A stretch of 64,000 nucleotides of DNA from positions 13,701,501 to 13,765,500 of the forward strand of contig JABAKD010000008.1 in the NCBI GenBank assembly GCA_012845835.1. Direction: 5' to 3'. The first letter of the stretch is position 1. Every line of letters starts with the position of its first letter. Origin of the DNA: Undaria pinnatifida (taxonomy: Eukaryota; Sar; Phaeophyceae; Laminariales; Alariaceae). Of this stretch, positions 11,321 to 23,300 are shown in pieces. Made by a program: the position numbers and the translations under genes. The notes under the pieces are model-generated. The model was not told the DNA's origin. It saw only the letters and a list, made by a program, of their open reading frames with translations, and did not search any database.

Positions 11321-14137
11321 AAAAAACAAGGGAAAAGCGGAACCGTTCCGCAAGTAATGGAATGAGGCGGTGTTCAAGTGGGGGGTGTTGGGAGGCCCGG
11401 GATGTACCAACCGAGCCCTCTCGGAAAAAAAGACAAAAAATAGTAGAAAACTGGGCTGCTGTACTGCCTGTACTGACTGTACTCGCCCAGGCTAGATCTC
11501 TTGCTTGAGAAAGGTTCCGCACCAATCTTAGTACGATATACTGCTGTAACCGCTCCCGAATTATTAATTCCTCGGAATTAACAGGGTGAGTTTGTTATGG
11601 GACTCTTGCTTGTGAGAGGGTTGGTTGTGTGTTCCTGGTATTATTGTGAAAAAGGTATAACAAATATAGCCGTCGACGCATGGTCAACTACCTAACTAGC
11701 TGAGGGAAAAAAATTGGATCGCCCGCAATGAAAACGTCGTCATACTTGGTATCAAGTGGGGTTGCAATGCCACGGGTAAGGCCAAATTTTATGCAGTCGG
11801 ATCCGTGAGCCGAAAGGGGCCAGTTCCCACTGACCTTATTTTCAGCTGAATTCTTCTAGGCCTTCTTCTTATCGTCAGTCGAGTCGATTTTTATAGTTTT
11901 TGCTCTTTCTGGAGGTTGTTGGTGTGAGGGAGTACTGCTGTATGATACTCGAAAGCCGGTCGTAAGCTCTGTGCTTTGTGCGTCCTTCTCAAGCAACGCG
12001 TGCTTCACGCGCAACGAGCCGCCGTCCAAGCAGATTGGTGGCGTTGGACTTGGCCCAAAACCTCCCAAGCTACGTTCGTTCTTGGCGTTGCACTCGGCCG
12101 AGAGCCGCCGAAGCTACAGCAAGCGCGGCCGCTGTTGGGAAAATGTCATCGATACCGCGCGCTGCTGCCATCTGCCGTCGTATGATACACACTGTTGGCG
12201 GGCGGGACCAGGAAATTGAATGTGCCACGGTGACTTGCGGCAAGAAGCAGCAGCAGTGATAGCAGCCAAGCCAGCGTCGGCGATGTTGAAGGATACTGTG
12301 GTACCTGGTGTGATGGGTGTGCGGGTGTGCGGGTGTTGTTGTCGTGGGAAGAGTGAAGGGGTTCATAAATATCTTTGAACTGAGAAATCGGACTGGCTCA
12401 CCTAGTCGAATTGACCACTTTTTTCGACTAAATGCGCCAGTCGGATCGCTCAGTGGAAAAAACTGAGTCGAAAAAGCCATTTTTCGGCTGTGGAAGAAGC
12501 CCGATTTGGTCTCCAGTTGAACAGGGCTTTTTTCGACTGACGGATCCGACCGTATAAGAATTGGCCTGAGTGGGATCAAGGAGTAGACTAGAGGGTATCT
12601 CAGTTTCTATGAAAACAACCGCCGACGCGCTGTCAAATACTGACGAAAAGGTATGACATAAACTGCCAACGCAACATCAACTGAGGGTTTATTTTCGGAT
12701 CATATTTAATGAAAACGCCATCAAAACTTGGTGTTATATACCGTGATTCCTTGGGGTGTTGGATTTTTATCGATGGGTGCCAAGATGTTGGGGGTGGAGC
12801 GAAGAGTTCAATGTGAATAATACATATGATACTAACATAATAGTATATCAGGTACACATATCAGTGGGTACGATAAATTCTAGGTCTCAAGACTGGGTGA
12901 AACGAGCAATTTATTAGACAAATTGTAGCGCCAGTTGCTGACGCCTAGTCGATGAATGTGAAGAACACATGATACCGCACATCCAAACACGCGCTAACTC
13001 TTGTAGGTGGCGATGCGTACGTGGAGTGGGTATATGGTACTTGTAATGTACGAGAAAAAACTATACCCGTTTCCTCCTATGGTTTTTTGCTGCTGCATAG
13101 AACAGCAGTAGCTCAATAGCAGTAGTAGTAACAGGCGTATCCGAGGCAGGCGTGCACGGCGGCAGTAGTTGTTGGCCGGGTTGACGGAGTAGTAGCAGTG
13201 TCGAGATGCAGAGGCGGTTTTCAACAGGTGACTACAGGTTCAGATCCGATCTTCTTGTGTGGTGAAATTGACACAGAGTTATGAGAATAGAACAGATTGT
13301 GTAGGCGGTGCAGGTAAATGAGAATAGAACAGCTTGGGGTTGCAAAGCTTTGAGGTCGTATGATACCCAGACAACTCACTGACCACACCCAATGCCCTCT
13401 CCACTTGAAGAACCACACAATTAGGTTATCCTAGGCACAAAGGGCTCGATCACTGCCCGGAATTATCAAACTTATAGGCGGTGGGTCGGACTTGCTCGAT
13501 GAATGCTATGTGTGAGCTATCATGATCAGTTTGCTTGTTGCTGTTATAGCGCCCGCTTTTTGTTTGCGGCCGAACTATGATAGGAATCTCCGTTGGGTGC
13601 TGATTGATGGATGCATTTTTTTCAATAGGCCGTATGTTGTCCACAGTCCATAGATATTGGGGCAGATTGGGTAGACCTCTCGTGATGTATGGAGAACGTG
13701 TATGCGTGAGACATCGACAGAAGGAAGGTGGACGCACATGTATAGTACGATAATAAGGAGAAGGGGATGAGGAGACGTGACCAGACAAACGTCACTATAT
13801 CATAGCACGTGAACAAACAGGAGGTTGGATTGCTTAAGGTTGCTGTAAAATATGTGCGTACTGCTGTGCATGCCGTTTGTTGAACGTATACCTGGTACCT
13901 GGTAACACGTATGAAGCAGTGGTGGTAACAGTGAGGGGTATAATTAGCATTTCTCGAGTGTCAACCATATGGCTATCATATGTTGGAGAATATGAACTCG
14001 AAATTTATATAGAGCTGTGGAGTGGTATAGCTGCTTGCCGTTGTCCTCGTCCTATGCGTGCCAGGTCCTCGTCTGTTTTTTGCTTTGCATCGCTTGTGTC
14101 CCTCTGATTGGCGCTCTCCTCCAATATATCCAACATG

Positions 14138-14225
14138 GTACACCTCCACCCTCCCTCCCTCCTTCCCTCCCTCCGTCCGTCCGCCTGTCCCTCCCGCGCT
14201 CCCTCCCTGCCTGCCCCCTTTCCCG
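14138..14225 (+). repeat. CCCT/CCTC polypyrimidine microsatellite
   Basis: Imperfect TCCC/TCCCTCCG repeats fill this tract. It resembles the much longer TCCC array at 28,020-28,214. No gene is attached to it. Confidence 0.7.
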
Positions 14226-15272
14226 TGTCACTCTTGCTTATGGCGTGGTATTTTTAACTTAGCGCTGCCGCCTTCGTGCCCTCGTCGGGAGCGATCGGTG
14301 CCCTCTCTCGCGTCGGCAGCACAAGCGCCGCTCAACGGAGCTTGCACCGGGTACGGAAATGAAAGTAGGGAGGGGTTATCGGGACTGGGGGGGACGGTGC
14401 CAACTCTTTCCATATCGTGGAACCCACACCCTTATGTACGATTCTGGTGTTGGGTCTTGGTCAACCTGGGGTCTCCATTTATCTAATATCCATATTTCCG
14501 AGGATGCGGCGGACCATTCGAGACCCTTTCGTAGCGGTGGTTGTTGTTGTTGTTGTTTTCATATTAACTCGCACAATCAAGTCCGTGGTCACAGGGCAGG
14601 TTCCAGTCACTCTGGAGTGGAGGAATACCCCACGGAAAAAAATGCAAACAAAACCAAAAGTGGTACACGCATATATCATAGCTGACGCAACTACTGCCTC
14701 CGCCAGAAAAATATAACAATGAAATCGGGAGTCAGCCTACGACGTGCCAGGTTCATACTACTGGTACATATGTCTCACTACTCGCGCCTGAAAAAGCCCG
14801 ACTACACCGCTTGCCACCCAGAAAAGACTACCACGTATATATTTTTTATACACGAATATTACACGTGGTACCTGCCACTACGCATACGCACGTCAGACTC
14901 AAGTCAGTTGGAAAAAAAAAGAAGATAATACAGAAAATATGAGATAAGATAAGAAAAGAAAGCGAAACGGAAAAGGAAAAGAAGAGAAGACAAAAGAAAA
15001 GACGAGACAAGGAGAGGAAGCAAGGAAAGGATAAAAAAACGAAACAAAACACCATACTAGCAGACCATAGGAACTGACTAAAGACGGCATTGGGCTCATG
15101 GAGGGTATTAAGTGCATCGATGGCACTGGGGGGAGAAAGTAACACGGCGAAGAAGTCAAACCGGCGTTACGATAACTTTTGGGTGGCTATCTCCACCGAA
15201 CCTGACCCTCAGGGGACAGGCCGGGTCGACATACACACGCACCCGTATACAACGGCAGCTTGCGCTGCCGGG

Positions 15273-15470
15273 GTTGTAACGAGGACCAATGATAGGGACA
15301 GCTTACGCTATACCTACAATGGGACTCGAAGGGTGCGCCAGCTAGCGTTGGGCTGCGAAAGCAACTGAGTTAAATCGACACACGACGCGTATGAAAATAA
15401 GCGGAAGTGTGGTGAGCTAAAGCTTTATTTTTCCCCATCCGCCGGAGGATAAAAAAAAAAAAAAAAAAAA
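15273..15470 (-). repeat. Long inverted duplication, right copy
   Basis: This is the reverse complement of 1,575-1,757: CGCCAGCTAGCGTTGGGCTG, GAGTTAAATCGACACACGAC and CCCCATCCGCCGGAGGATAA all match the left copy read backwards. It ends in a run of about 24 A at 15,451-15,474. It lies in the upstream region of the MsrB gene and could contribute promoter or insulator sequence, but nothing shows that. Confidence 0.75.
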
Positions 15471-15751
15471 AAAAAGATAACTTTTGACGGCCATTGGAAG
15501 GCCCACAAGCTGGTGGTATAACACGCCAGGCGTGGGCTCTTTTCGTTTCCCGGGTTAGACGCTCGAAAAGCACGATCTCGACTGTGTGTGACGTCGGTGC
15601 CCAGGCAAAATTCGGTGGCGGGGCGGTATGATAACTCTGCACATGTGACATAAAAGAGCCTGACGTTTTTTGTTTTAATGCTTGTTTTCGTAAAGAAGCT
15701 GCCCCTGCCTGTCGCCTGGCCTGGGTTCTCACCCAGTCTTCCGCCGTGAAC

Positions 15752-18052
15752 ATGGTGTTCTGGAAGCCGCCCCCGACCTCGAAGAACACTCGCCTGGCCA
15801 AGAGCCCGGCCCTTGACAAGGTCAAGAGCGACGAGGAGTGGAGGAAAGAGCTCCCGCCCAATACCTTCAAGGTGCGTTGCTGCCGCGTTGACGATACGAT
15901 TTTGTGTCTTGAGCCCCTTCGGAACTGCACTTATATTTTTTTAGGGGCCGATTTGTCGGATTTATTGTGGTACAGTGTTTGCAATATTTTGTTTGCAGCA
16001 GTGAAACGACAACACAACCGGCAACTGTAACCTTTTTTTTTGTGCAGGTTCTTCGCGGCAAGGCGACGGAGCCTGCGGGGGTCCGAAAAGCCACCGGGGG
16101 ATTTGATGACTTCTTCGAAAAGGGGACTTACGTCTGCGCAGGTGGGTGGGTGGGTGGGTGGGTGGGTGGGTAGGTGCGCGGCACCTGTGACATGAAGGGT
16201 ACTTACGACCCGCGTTGTCCTCGGCCGTGAGGGCTAACTGAAGCCACGCGTGTGGTGCACGTCGTCGCTGGTGTTGATGTTGGCGGTGGTGTCGTGGATA
16301 TTGGTGTTGGCGATGCTGGTGGTGGTGGGGGTGTTGGTGGTGTCCGTGGTGTTTGTGCTCATTACGGTGTGGGTGTTGGTGGTCTTGGTGATGAGGTGTT
16401 TTTTTTGTGTCGTTGCTGGCGGGGGTGGTGGTAGTGGTGAGGGTGGGGGCGGCGTTTGCTACTGCTGCTGCAACTGTGCCATTAATAGTATCGGAGGAGG
16501 CTTCGCCTGAGCGACATGTCCGCAAAATTATTTGTATTTGGCCTCTGGAAATGCAGACGAGACGCTCTATAGGGTGCTACAGGAAGAGTGTAATTGTTTG
16601 CGCTTACTGCTATGGCCGCCGCCACAGCCGCCGCGGCTTTTTTCGTCAGATGGTTGGCCGCCAAGACCGACCAAAAGAGACATGACTCGGCCGACATGGG
16701 TGATTCTCCAGGCGCTCGAAACCGCGGGAATCTTGCCAATCCCCCCTTCCCCTTTTTACCACTGCTATGTGCATAAACATGCACCTATCTCTAATTCCAA
16801 GTAGATTGTGTTCGAAGCGGCGGTGCCGTCCTAGAGGGGATTCGCTGTCAAAGTTGTCCGGTACGAATACACGGTGTGGCCTCGAGAAAAAGTTCTAGGA
16901 ACTTCTGGCGTTGCAGTAGATCGGCGCAGAATGTCGTTGCGGGAAACCGCTGACTGCTCCCCTCCCCCTCCTTTTGGCGACAACTGCTCGCACAGTAGGT
17001 ACCTAACCGTGGCAACCGCCCCCCCCGTCCCTTCCCCCCCCCCCTTCGTATGTGATGCTGATGGTGATACCAGGGTGCAGGACCCCTCTTTACTTGGACA
17101 GCCACAAGTTTGACTGCGGGTGCGGGTGGCCGGGGTTCTGGACTAACATCCAGGATGCAGTGTTCGAGAAGAAGGACGCGGACGGGAGGCGCGCGGAAAT
17201 CATGTGCTCAGGCTGCTCGGGGTAAGCGGGCGCGGTGAAAAAGACGTCTGGGGGGCGGACACGGGCGGAAATTGGGCTTGACCGAGCAGGGAGGAGTGGG
17301 GTGGGCGATCGGGGGGGCGGAGGGAGTGGGGCGGGGGTGCGGCAACGGGTCGGATGCGCCGTGACCGCTGTGACATATGGGCCCATCATTCTCAGACGGA
17401 CGGGCCGTCCATTTTTTTATCTCCTTGCCGCGGTCGCTTCCGATGACCAGCTATAATATACCTGTTAAGGCGTACCATATGTGAAAGTGGGGCTATTCTT
17501 GGGGGGGGGGGCTGAAAAGGAGGGGTTATTTTTGCTGAGGCTTTCGGGAAATGTCGAGGTAACCGCCGCTTCCAGTGTTGGCAGTATGCCGGACGGGGCA
17601 GAGCAAGCTGCTCGGCGTGGAGTGCCGTCCCTCTCTGCCACCCACGCCCAAGCGCCTTCAACAACCCGACAAGCTGTCGATCTCACACCTGGAGTTTTTT
17701 TTTTTTTTTTACGACAATTGTGTTGAAACGTTTCCATCGGCATCCTGCGGAGCACGCGCAATACGTCCATCACCGCCGCTGGACAAGGACACCTCCGCGT
17801 TTTACCCTAAACACAACGACCACCCCCCCCCTGCGCGCACGTTATCCTACACGTCCGCTCCCCCGTTGTAAACGTGGGTTTCACAGGCACCTGGGACACG
17901 TCTTCCGAGGGGAGGGGTTCGGGAACCCGGAGCCGAATGAGCGGCACTGCGTGAACTCTTGCTCTCTCGCCTTCGTCCCGGAGGGGAAGACGGACGGGCC
18001 AGATGCGGTGGAATGTACCTACTCCGGAGGCGTCTTTGGGTCGCTGCTGTAA
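15752..18052 (+). CDS. MSRB: Peptide methionine-R-sulfoxide reductase B, four exons
   Basis: The enzyme reduces methionine-R-sulfoxide in proteins back to methionine, using thioredoxin as the usual reductant. Exons are 15,752-15,871, 16,048-16,141, 17,074-17,221 and 17,887-18,052, with GT-AG junctions and matching phases (0, 1, 2), giving 175 residues. The usual family pieces appear in order: EEWRKELPPNTFKVLRGKAT near residues 29-47; zinc motif CAGC (70-73); FDCGCGWPGFW with the probable resolving Cys88; zinc motif CSGC (116-119); HLGHVFRGEGF; and RHCVNSCSLAF with catalytic Cys142. All four zinc cysteines and both redox cysteines are present. No signal or transit peptide is evident at this start, so it is probably cytosolic or nuclear. 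The start is the first in-frame ATG in an open stretch with context GAACATGG. The upstream frame stays open without another ATG, so an upstream exon is possible. Cys145 and Cys86 are extra cysteines near the redox pair. Confidence 0.95.
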
Positions 18053-20396
18053 CCGGAGAGTGGTACTATCAAAACGCGTATTTACTCGTATAAGTAAGAG
18101 AAGAATACGTTAGAAACAGTGAATCAGACTTGAGGAACAGGAAGAAAGTATCCAAGAAAGAAAAAAATAACGGAAAAAACTACGAACGACTACTCGTACA
18201 AGATAACAATAAGTAACACCTGGTGCTGCCGTTGCTGCTGCGAGTATGCGTCATGAACGGCGTAATGGGACGGTGCTGCAAAAACCGCGCGATGGGGCAC
18301 TACGTACTATGATACGAGTACCGCACAATGAGGTCACTGCGAGTCTTCCCCACCCAGGCAGTAGCCCTATTAGGCATCCCCAGGACGCGGAAGCGGTTAC
18401 ATCGACAGGCAGCATTTGCGAGCTGTGTGTTTTACGTATGGCAGTGAGGAGTGGGCGGGCGGTGATAAAGCCTATGGGCTCGGCAGCTAAATACGACGAG
18501 TTTTTGTGACCAGGGGCGAGGGAGAGTGCACTTTGCCCGTATCTGTGCAAGTTTTTTCGTTTAGGAGTGGATGGGTGTGCGTGAGTGAGTAGATGGGTAT
18601 GGCTGTAGTCTACATATATAGACTATGTCTTGTGTACCGAAGGGCAAGGCGGTTTCTGCTCGTTGTTTGTATGGAAGCGTTTGGCTCGTGCTGCTGGTGA
18701 CGATAGGTGACGCTTTGAGACTTCACGCCGACGATGGATGCCAGTCGTTTTCGCATTGCTGCTAGCACGGCGGGCCAAACGGAGAGGAAAACGGCTCGCT
18801 TGGGGTGTCACACATCACGCGCATTTTTTTGGTGCTCGAGAGACTCTCCGAAGACGCTCAACTGTCCAACCACTGTACTGCTACCCGCTGTTAATATCTA
18901 GCACTGCTGCAGCATGCTGCTATGCTACCTCCGCCGCCTCTTTTCCCCGAATTTCCGGATCGGTAACCCTTGCCGGCTGCTCGTGATCCTTTGTTGACGA
19001 GGTGTCGAGAAGCGATAGATCCACACACGGGCAATGAGATATGATACCGTAGCAATGGCGACTGCTTTTCCCCCTAAAATTGCTGCGGGTACTACTACTT
19101 TGCTACAACTACAACACCATTATGACCTCTTCATAATTTAAGTATTTCCGACGGATTTCTGTACAGAAGACGCGCCGACCGCACGGAGAACTTCTGGCAG
19201 CCTGCTCGAATGGGCGCGCATGTAATAGTGGCCAAGTACAAGTTTCGACCCCCCTCTCTGCTGTTTTTTTACATCCGTTGTCGTCACGGATCAGGGAGGA
19301 AGCCATCGAGGTAGACCCGGCACGCGCGGCTATTTTTAAAGTATGACGGAAAGTAGTAAATTGGGAACTAGACTTTAAGTGCAACGTTGTTCACGACTGG
19401 CGAACTGCACTAAACACAACCACTTTAGAATTATAGTCTACCCCAAGCCCGAGCCCAAGGAGGTTTAGGTCAAGATCTATACCGGGTATTTATTATGTGC
19501 TTTAGATACTTGTACGGGGGTGATCTATGTTAGTTTTGGTGGTTTGCCAACACTTGAAAAGAAAACAGCAGCAGTCAGTCGCAGTTATTATTTGACTTCA
19601 CGTCATCGGCGGATACTGCAGTATCTTAAGTAATCGCCATGATAATGACCTCAGGGAGGGCGTCGCTGGCTTAGACACCTTCGGCCGGCGCGGGGCGGCG
19701 GGCAGCGGGGGGGCAGAATAAGTGCACACCTGGGACGTAGTGTCGTAGAAAAGCGCAACCGACATAATAAACTATATCCTTCAGCTTGCAAGAGACCGAA
19801 TTATTTGGTCGAACTTGCCGTAGCAGCAGCAGCAGCTGTGGCGAGATGTACTCTAGGATACCACGAAACACGGCCTGCAACAGCCGCTGGACAGGCGGGC
19901 AAAGCGGGCAAGCCTCTGTCACTGCGTGGCAACGCGATTGAGCAACAGCTGACTGCAAGAAATCCAAAGCGCCGGTTGGCCGGGGATGGTGGAAACGCAA
20001 ATTCACGTTACAAAAATATTTAGAAAGCTGACCTTTTTCAATTTTTATATGTTTTTTTTAAGTACTGTAACGTGTATAATGCTTCCAGCGTTTTCCTGGA
20101 ACTCCCGCTCGGGGCGGAGATGTTGGGAGATCGGCTGTTCCCAGGAGTCCCAGCACAATCTTCTCCCCACTGCCTAGCCCGCCACCCGCGTGCGAACGGG
20201 GCCCACGCAACTTGCGAGCCCGCTTGCTGCGAGCAAGCCGAGCCTCGACCGAGTGCCCGGCGCAGGCGGCTCCCAGCTGTTGCGCGAGCGAACAAGATAC
20301 GATCTGCGTGTAAGCCAGCCTCGGCTGTCGTATACTGGCAGAAAGAGTACGATTTGATTGTTCAAAAAGGCTAGGCCATATCATTGATCATTCACG
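18053..20396. other. Intergenic stretch between MSRB and the coiled-coil gene
   Basis: I see no supportable gene in these 2.3 kb. Open frames are short and unrelated to known families. A small AT-rich stretch at about 19,990-20,080 and a GC-rich stretch at about 20,100-20,300 lie upstream of the next start codon. The promoter and 5' untranslated region of the next gene should be here, but no clear TATA box is recognisable. Confidence 0.55.
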
Positions 20397-23300
20397 ATGA
20401 GGAGGACCAGCGGTTTCACTAAGAATTCCAACGTCGGCCGCCCCGGCTTCTCGAAGAGCGGGGTGGAGGACGTCCAACCCCCGGGCTGGTCCTTGGTCGA
20501 AGAAGTCCCGCGCTGGGCGGACGGGCGGGCGGGACCGCTACCCGGCAACCACGACGCCGCGCTGTCAAGGCTGCCGCTCGCGGCTCCGCCCGGAATCAAC
20601 CAGCGGGATGGCTGGGGCGTGGGAGATGCATACTCGGCCATCACAGCTCCACCGCCCGCAGCTGCGCCGCAGCCCAAACCAAACCCGGGTCGCCGGGGGC
20701 GCAAGAAGTCGTCGAAGGGACAGCCGCAGCAGCCCCAACCTCGGCCCAAGCTCCAGCCCCAGCCTGAGTCGTATGGGTCGAGGCTGATCGTCAAGAGGTA
20801 CAAGCGCGACACGCCCGACGAGCAGAAGCGGTTGATCGAGGACCTTCAGAGATCTGTGGTCCTCAAGATGAACCAGGTTTTGAGCCTCATTAGCGCCAGG
20901 CAGTACGGTGGGGCTGGCGGCGGCGGCGGTGGTGGCTATGGATACAACGGGCTTACCGGGCTAGATCACGGCAGGGCCCGAGACCACGAGGTGCAGGCGA
21001 TCAGGGTAGACATCTCGAATGACATCGCGCGCGCGTTTCACGAGGCCACGACATCTCAGAACGACATTATCTTCAATGTGGAAGGGCTGTTGGTCGAGTC
21101 CTATCGCAAGGTGTCGTTGCTGGAACAGATCATCGAGGACAAGAACGCCAGCACCGCCATCACTACCATCGGCCGCACCGGTGCCACTGCCATCACAGCT
21201 ACCGGTGTCACCTCAGCCGCAAGGGCGCCCCCAGCTCGCAAAAAGGTCGGCCACGCGGGGATCCAGACAGATGGAGACGCATCTGCCCTGATGTGGGCGA
21301 TTCCCAGCCCCAACGTTCGCCCCAAGGGTAGTAACGGCAATAATACCTCCTCCGTCACCGCTGCTGCGCACGCCGGCCCCACCACCTCCACCAGCAACGC
21401 TGCCGCCGCCGCAATCGCCGCTAGCGGCGGACTGGTCCTCGTGAAATTCCCTGACTCGGGAGAAGAACTTGTCGCCCTGTCCCGCGCTACCATGATCTCA
21501 CACCTCAAGATCGTCAGCGGCAGCCGGAAGAGGGTCGAGGAGATGGCGGAGAAGTTGGACGCGGCCATAAAGGCCGCCGCGGACGCAGAGGCGCGCAATT
21601 CAGACCTGGTGCGGCAGCTGAAGCTCCAGACCACCGAGAACACTAAACAAGGGGTCGCCGACTTCAAGAAAGCGGCCGACGATGCCAAGAAAGCAGCCGC
21701 TGAGGCCAAAAAAATGGCTGACGACGCCAAGAAAGCTGCCGACGACGCCAAGAAAGCCGACGACGCCAGGCAGGCGGCCTGCACCAAACAGGCCGCCGAT
21801 GCCAAGCAAGCGGCCGACGCCAAGCAAGCGGCCAACGTCAGACAAGCCACCGAGGCCATGAAAGCGGCTTATGCCAAGAAAATGGCTGACGCCAAGCAAG
21901 CGGCCTACGTTAAACGGATCGCCGACGCCAAGCAAGCAGCCAGCGACGCCAAGCAAGCAGCTGACGCCAAGCAAGCGGCCTACGCTAAACAGGTCACCGA
22001 AGCCAAGCAAGCGGCCAGCGACGCCAAGCAAGCTGCCGACGCCTTGCAAGCGGCCTACGCCAAGCAATCGGCCGACGCCATGCAAGCGGCCTACGCCAAT
22101 CAAGCGGCCGACGCCCAGCAAGTGGTCGACAAAATGCAAGCAGAATACGTTAAGCGAATGGAAGCCATGCAAGCAGTCTACGCCAAGCAAGCGGCCGACC
22201 CTGCGCTTCTGCAACTCTCTAGCGGTGGCGGCGGTGGTAGTGGAGGTGGGGGTGGGGGTAGGGGTGGTCTCGATGCTGTGCAGGAGGGAGACGAGGAGGA
22301 GGAGGAGGAGGAGCAGGGGCAGCACCAGGGAATGCGCAGGGATGGTTTTGGTTCCGCAGGCGCATCCGTTGATGCCGTCGCTGGTGCTGACGATGCCGGT
22401 GCCGAAAACGTCAAGCCTCGCTTGCAGGACGGCTGGAAGGCGACCGGCATGGAGGTAAGACAGTCACGCAGTCAGATAATGAGCCCGTCGATCCATCAGT
22501 CAACCGGCCAGTTGACCGCTCAGTCAATCGGTCAATTCGCCGGTCAGTTCATCCGTCAGTCCGTCAGTCAGTCTGTGAAACAATCGGTCTGTTATATAGT
22601 CGGCCAACTGTCCTGCCAATCAGTCAGTCAATCAGTCAGCCAGTCAGCCAGTCAGCCAGTCAGCCAGTCAATCAATCCGTCAATCAAGGAATCGGGTAGC
22701 GCGATCGGCCTATGATTCAGTCAATCAGTCATTTCATCGGTCAGTCGGAAAATTGGTTTGCCATGTGGTCTGTCAGGCATTCGGTCAGCCAGTCCGTTAG
22801 CCCTTCGGTTCACGAGTCAGCATGCCATTCAATCAACTACAGGCTGGTTCAAGTTAAAAACAGGAAATCTTCTCCGCCACGAATGCCGCTCGCAATACCT
22901 AGCCAAGTCAAAGGGTGAATATTTGGTATCATACTGACCCCCATTACCAGTGGAAGAGGGTGACATGGCCATAGTTGTTTTACGTCCTCGGGCTGTCTCT
23001 AGCTAGAAACTCGTATAGACCAATGACAGGCCTTAATTTTTTTCAATGACGTTCAGACTTTTTTCAAACGGCGGCGAATAAAATTGCGCCGCATTTTGGA
23101 CGACCCGGTTGGAGGTACTCCAAGACATGTCTGTAGTCATGTTCGCGCAAAGACTCGAAGATCTGACCTGACTGTGTTCGACATTAGGCAGAATCTGCCG
23201 AAAAAACTGTATCCTTCACTAAAACCAAGTCATTTGAAAGAAATAAAGTATATTACTCATTTTTACGCACAAACGCCCTAATGTCTACGCCGTTTTGGAC

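Larger units (their letters stand above)
1..15751. other. Gene-poor, repeat-rich stretch
   Basis: I find no coding exon I can defend here. Open frames are short, lack recognisable domains, and mostly mirror repeats or low-complexity tracts. The stretch contains several dispersed repeats listed separately: two full copies of a MITE-like family, a tRNA-like repeat, a tandem satellite, a long inverted duplication partner and part of a SINE-like element. G/C homopolymers of ten or more occur near 420, 3,770, 4,205, 4,870, 4,920, 6,030, 6,342 and 8,556. Small exons of an unrecognised gene cannot be excluded by eye. Confidence 0.6.

Noticed and set aside
12070-12579. Minus-strand 169-codon frame
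   Set aside because: No domain, no splice context, Thr/His-rich low complexity. It is not distinguishable from chance in GC-rich DNA.
21101-22325. Two long antisense frames (252 and 241 codons) opposite the coiled-coil exon
   Set aside because: They are mirror frames of the GC-rich Ala/Lys/Gln repeats, without their own motifs or splice logic.
22455-22715. C-terminal Gln/Ser-rich tail continuing the coiled-coil exon
   Set aside because: It is the translated CAGT array beyond a good GTAAGA donor, and a second, similar frame continues past its stop. It is treated as intron.
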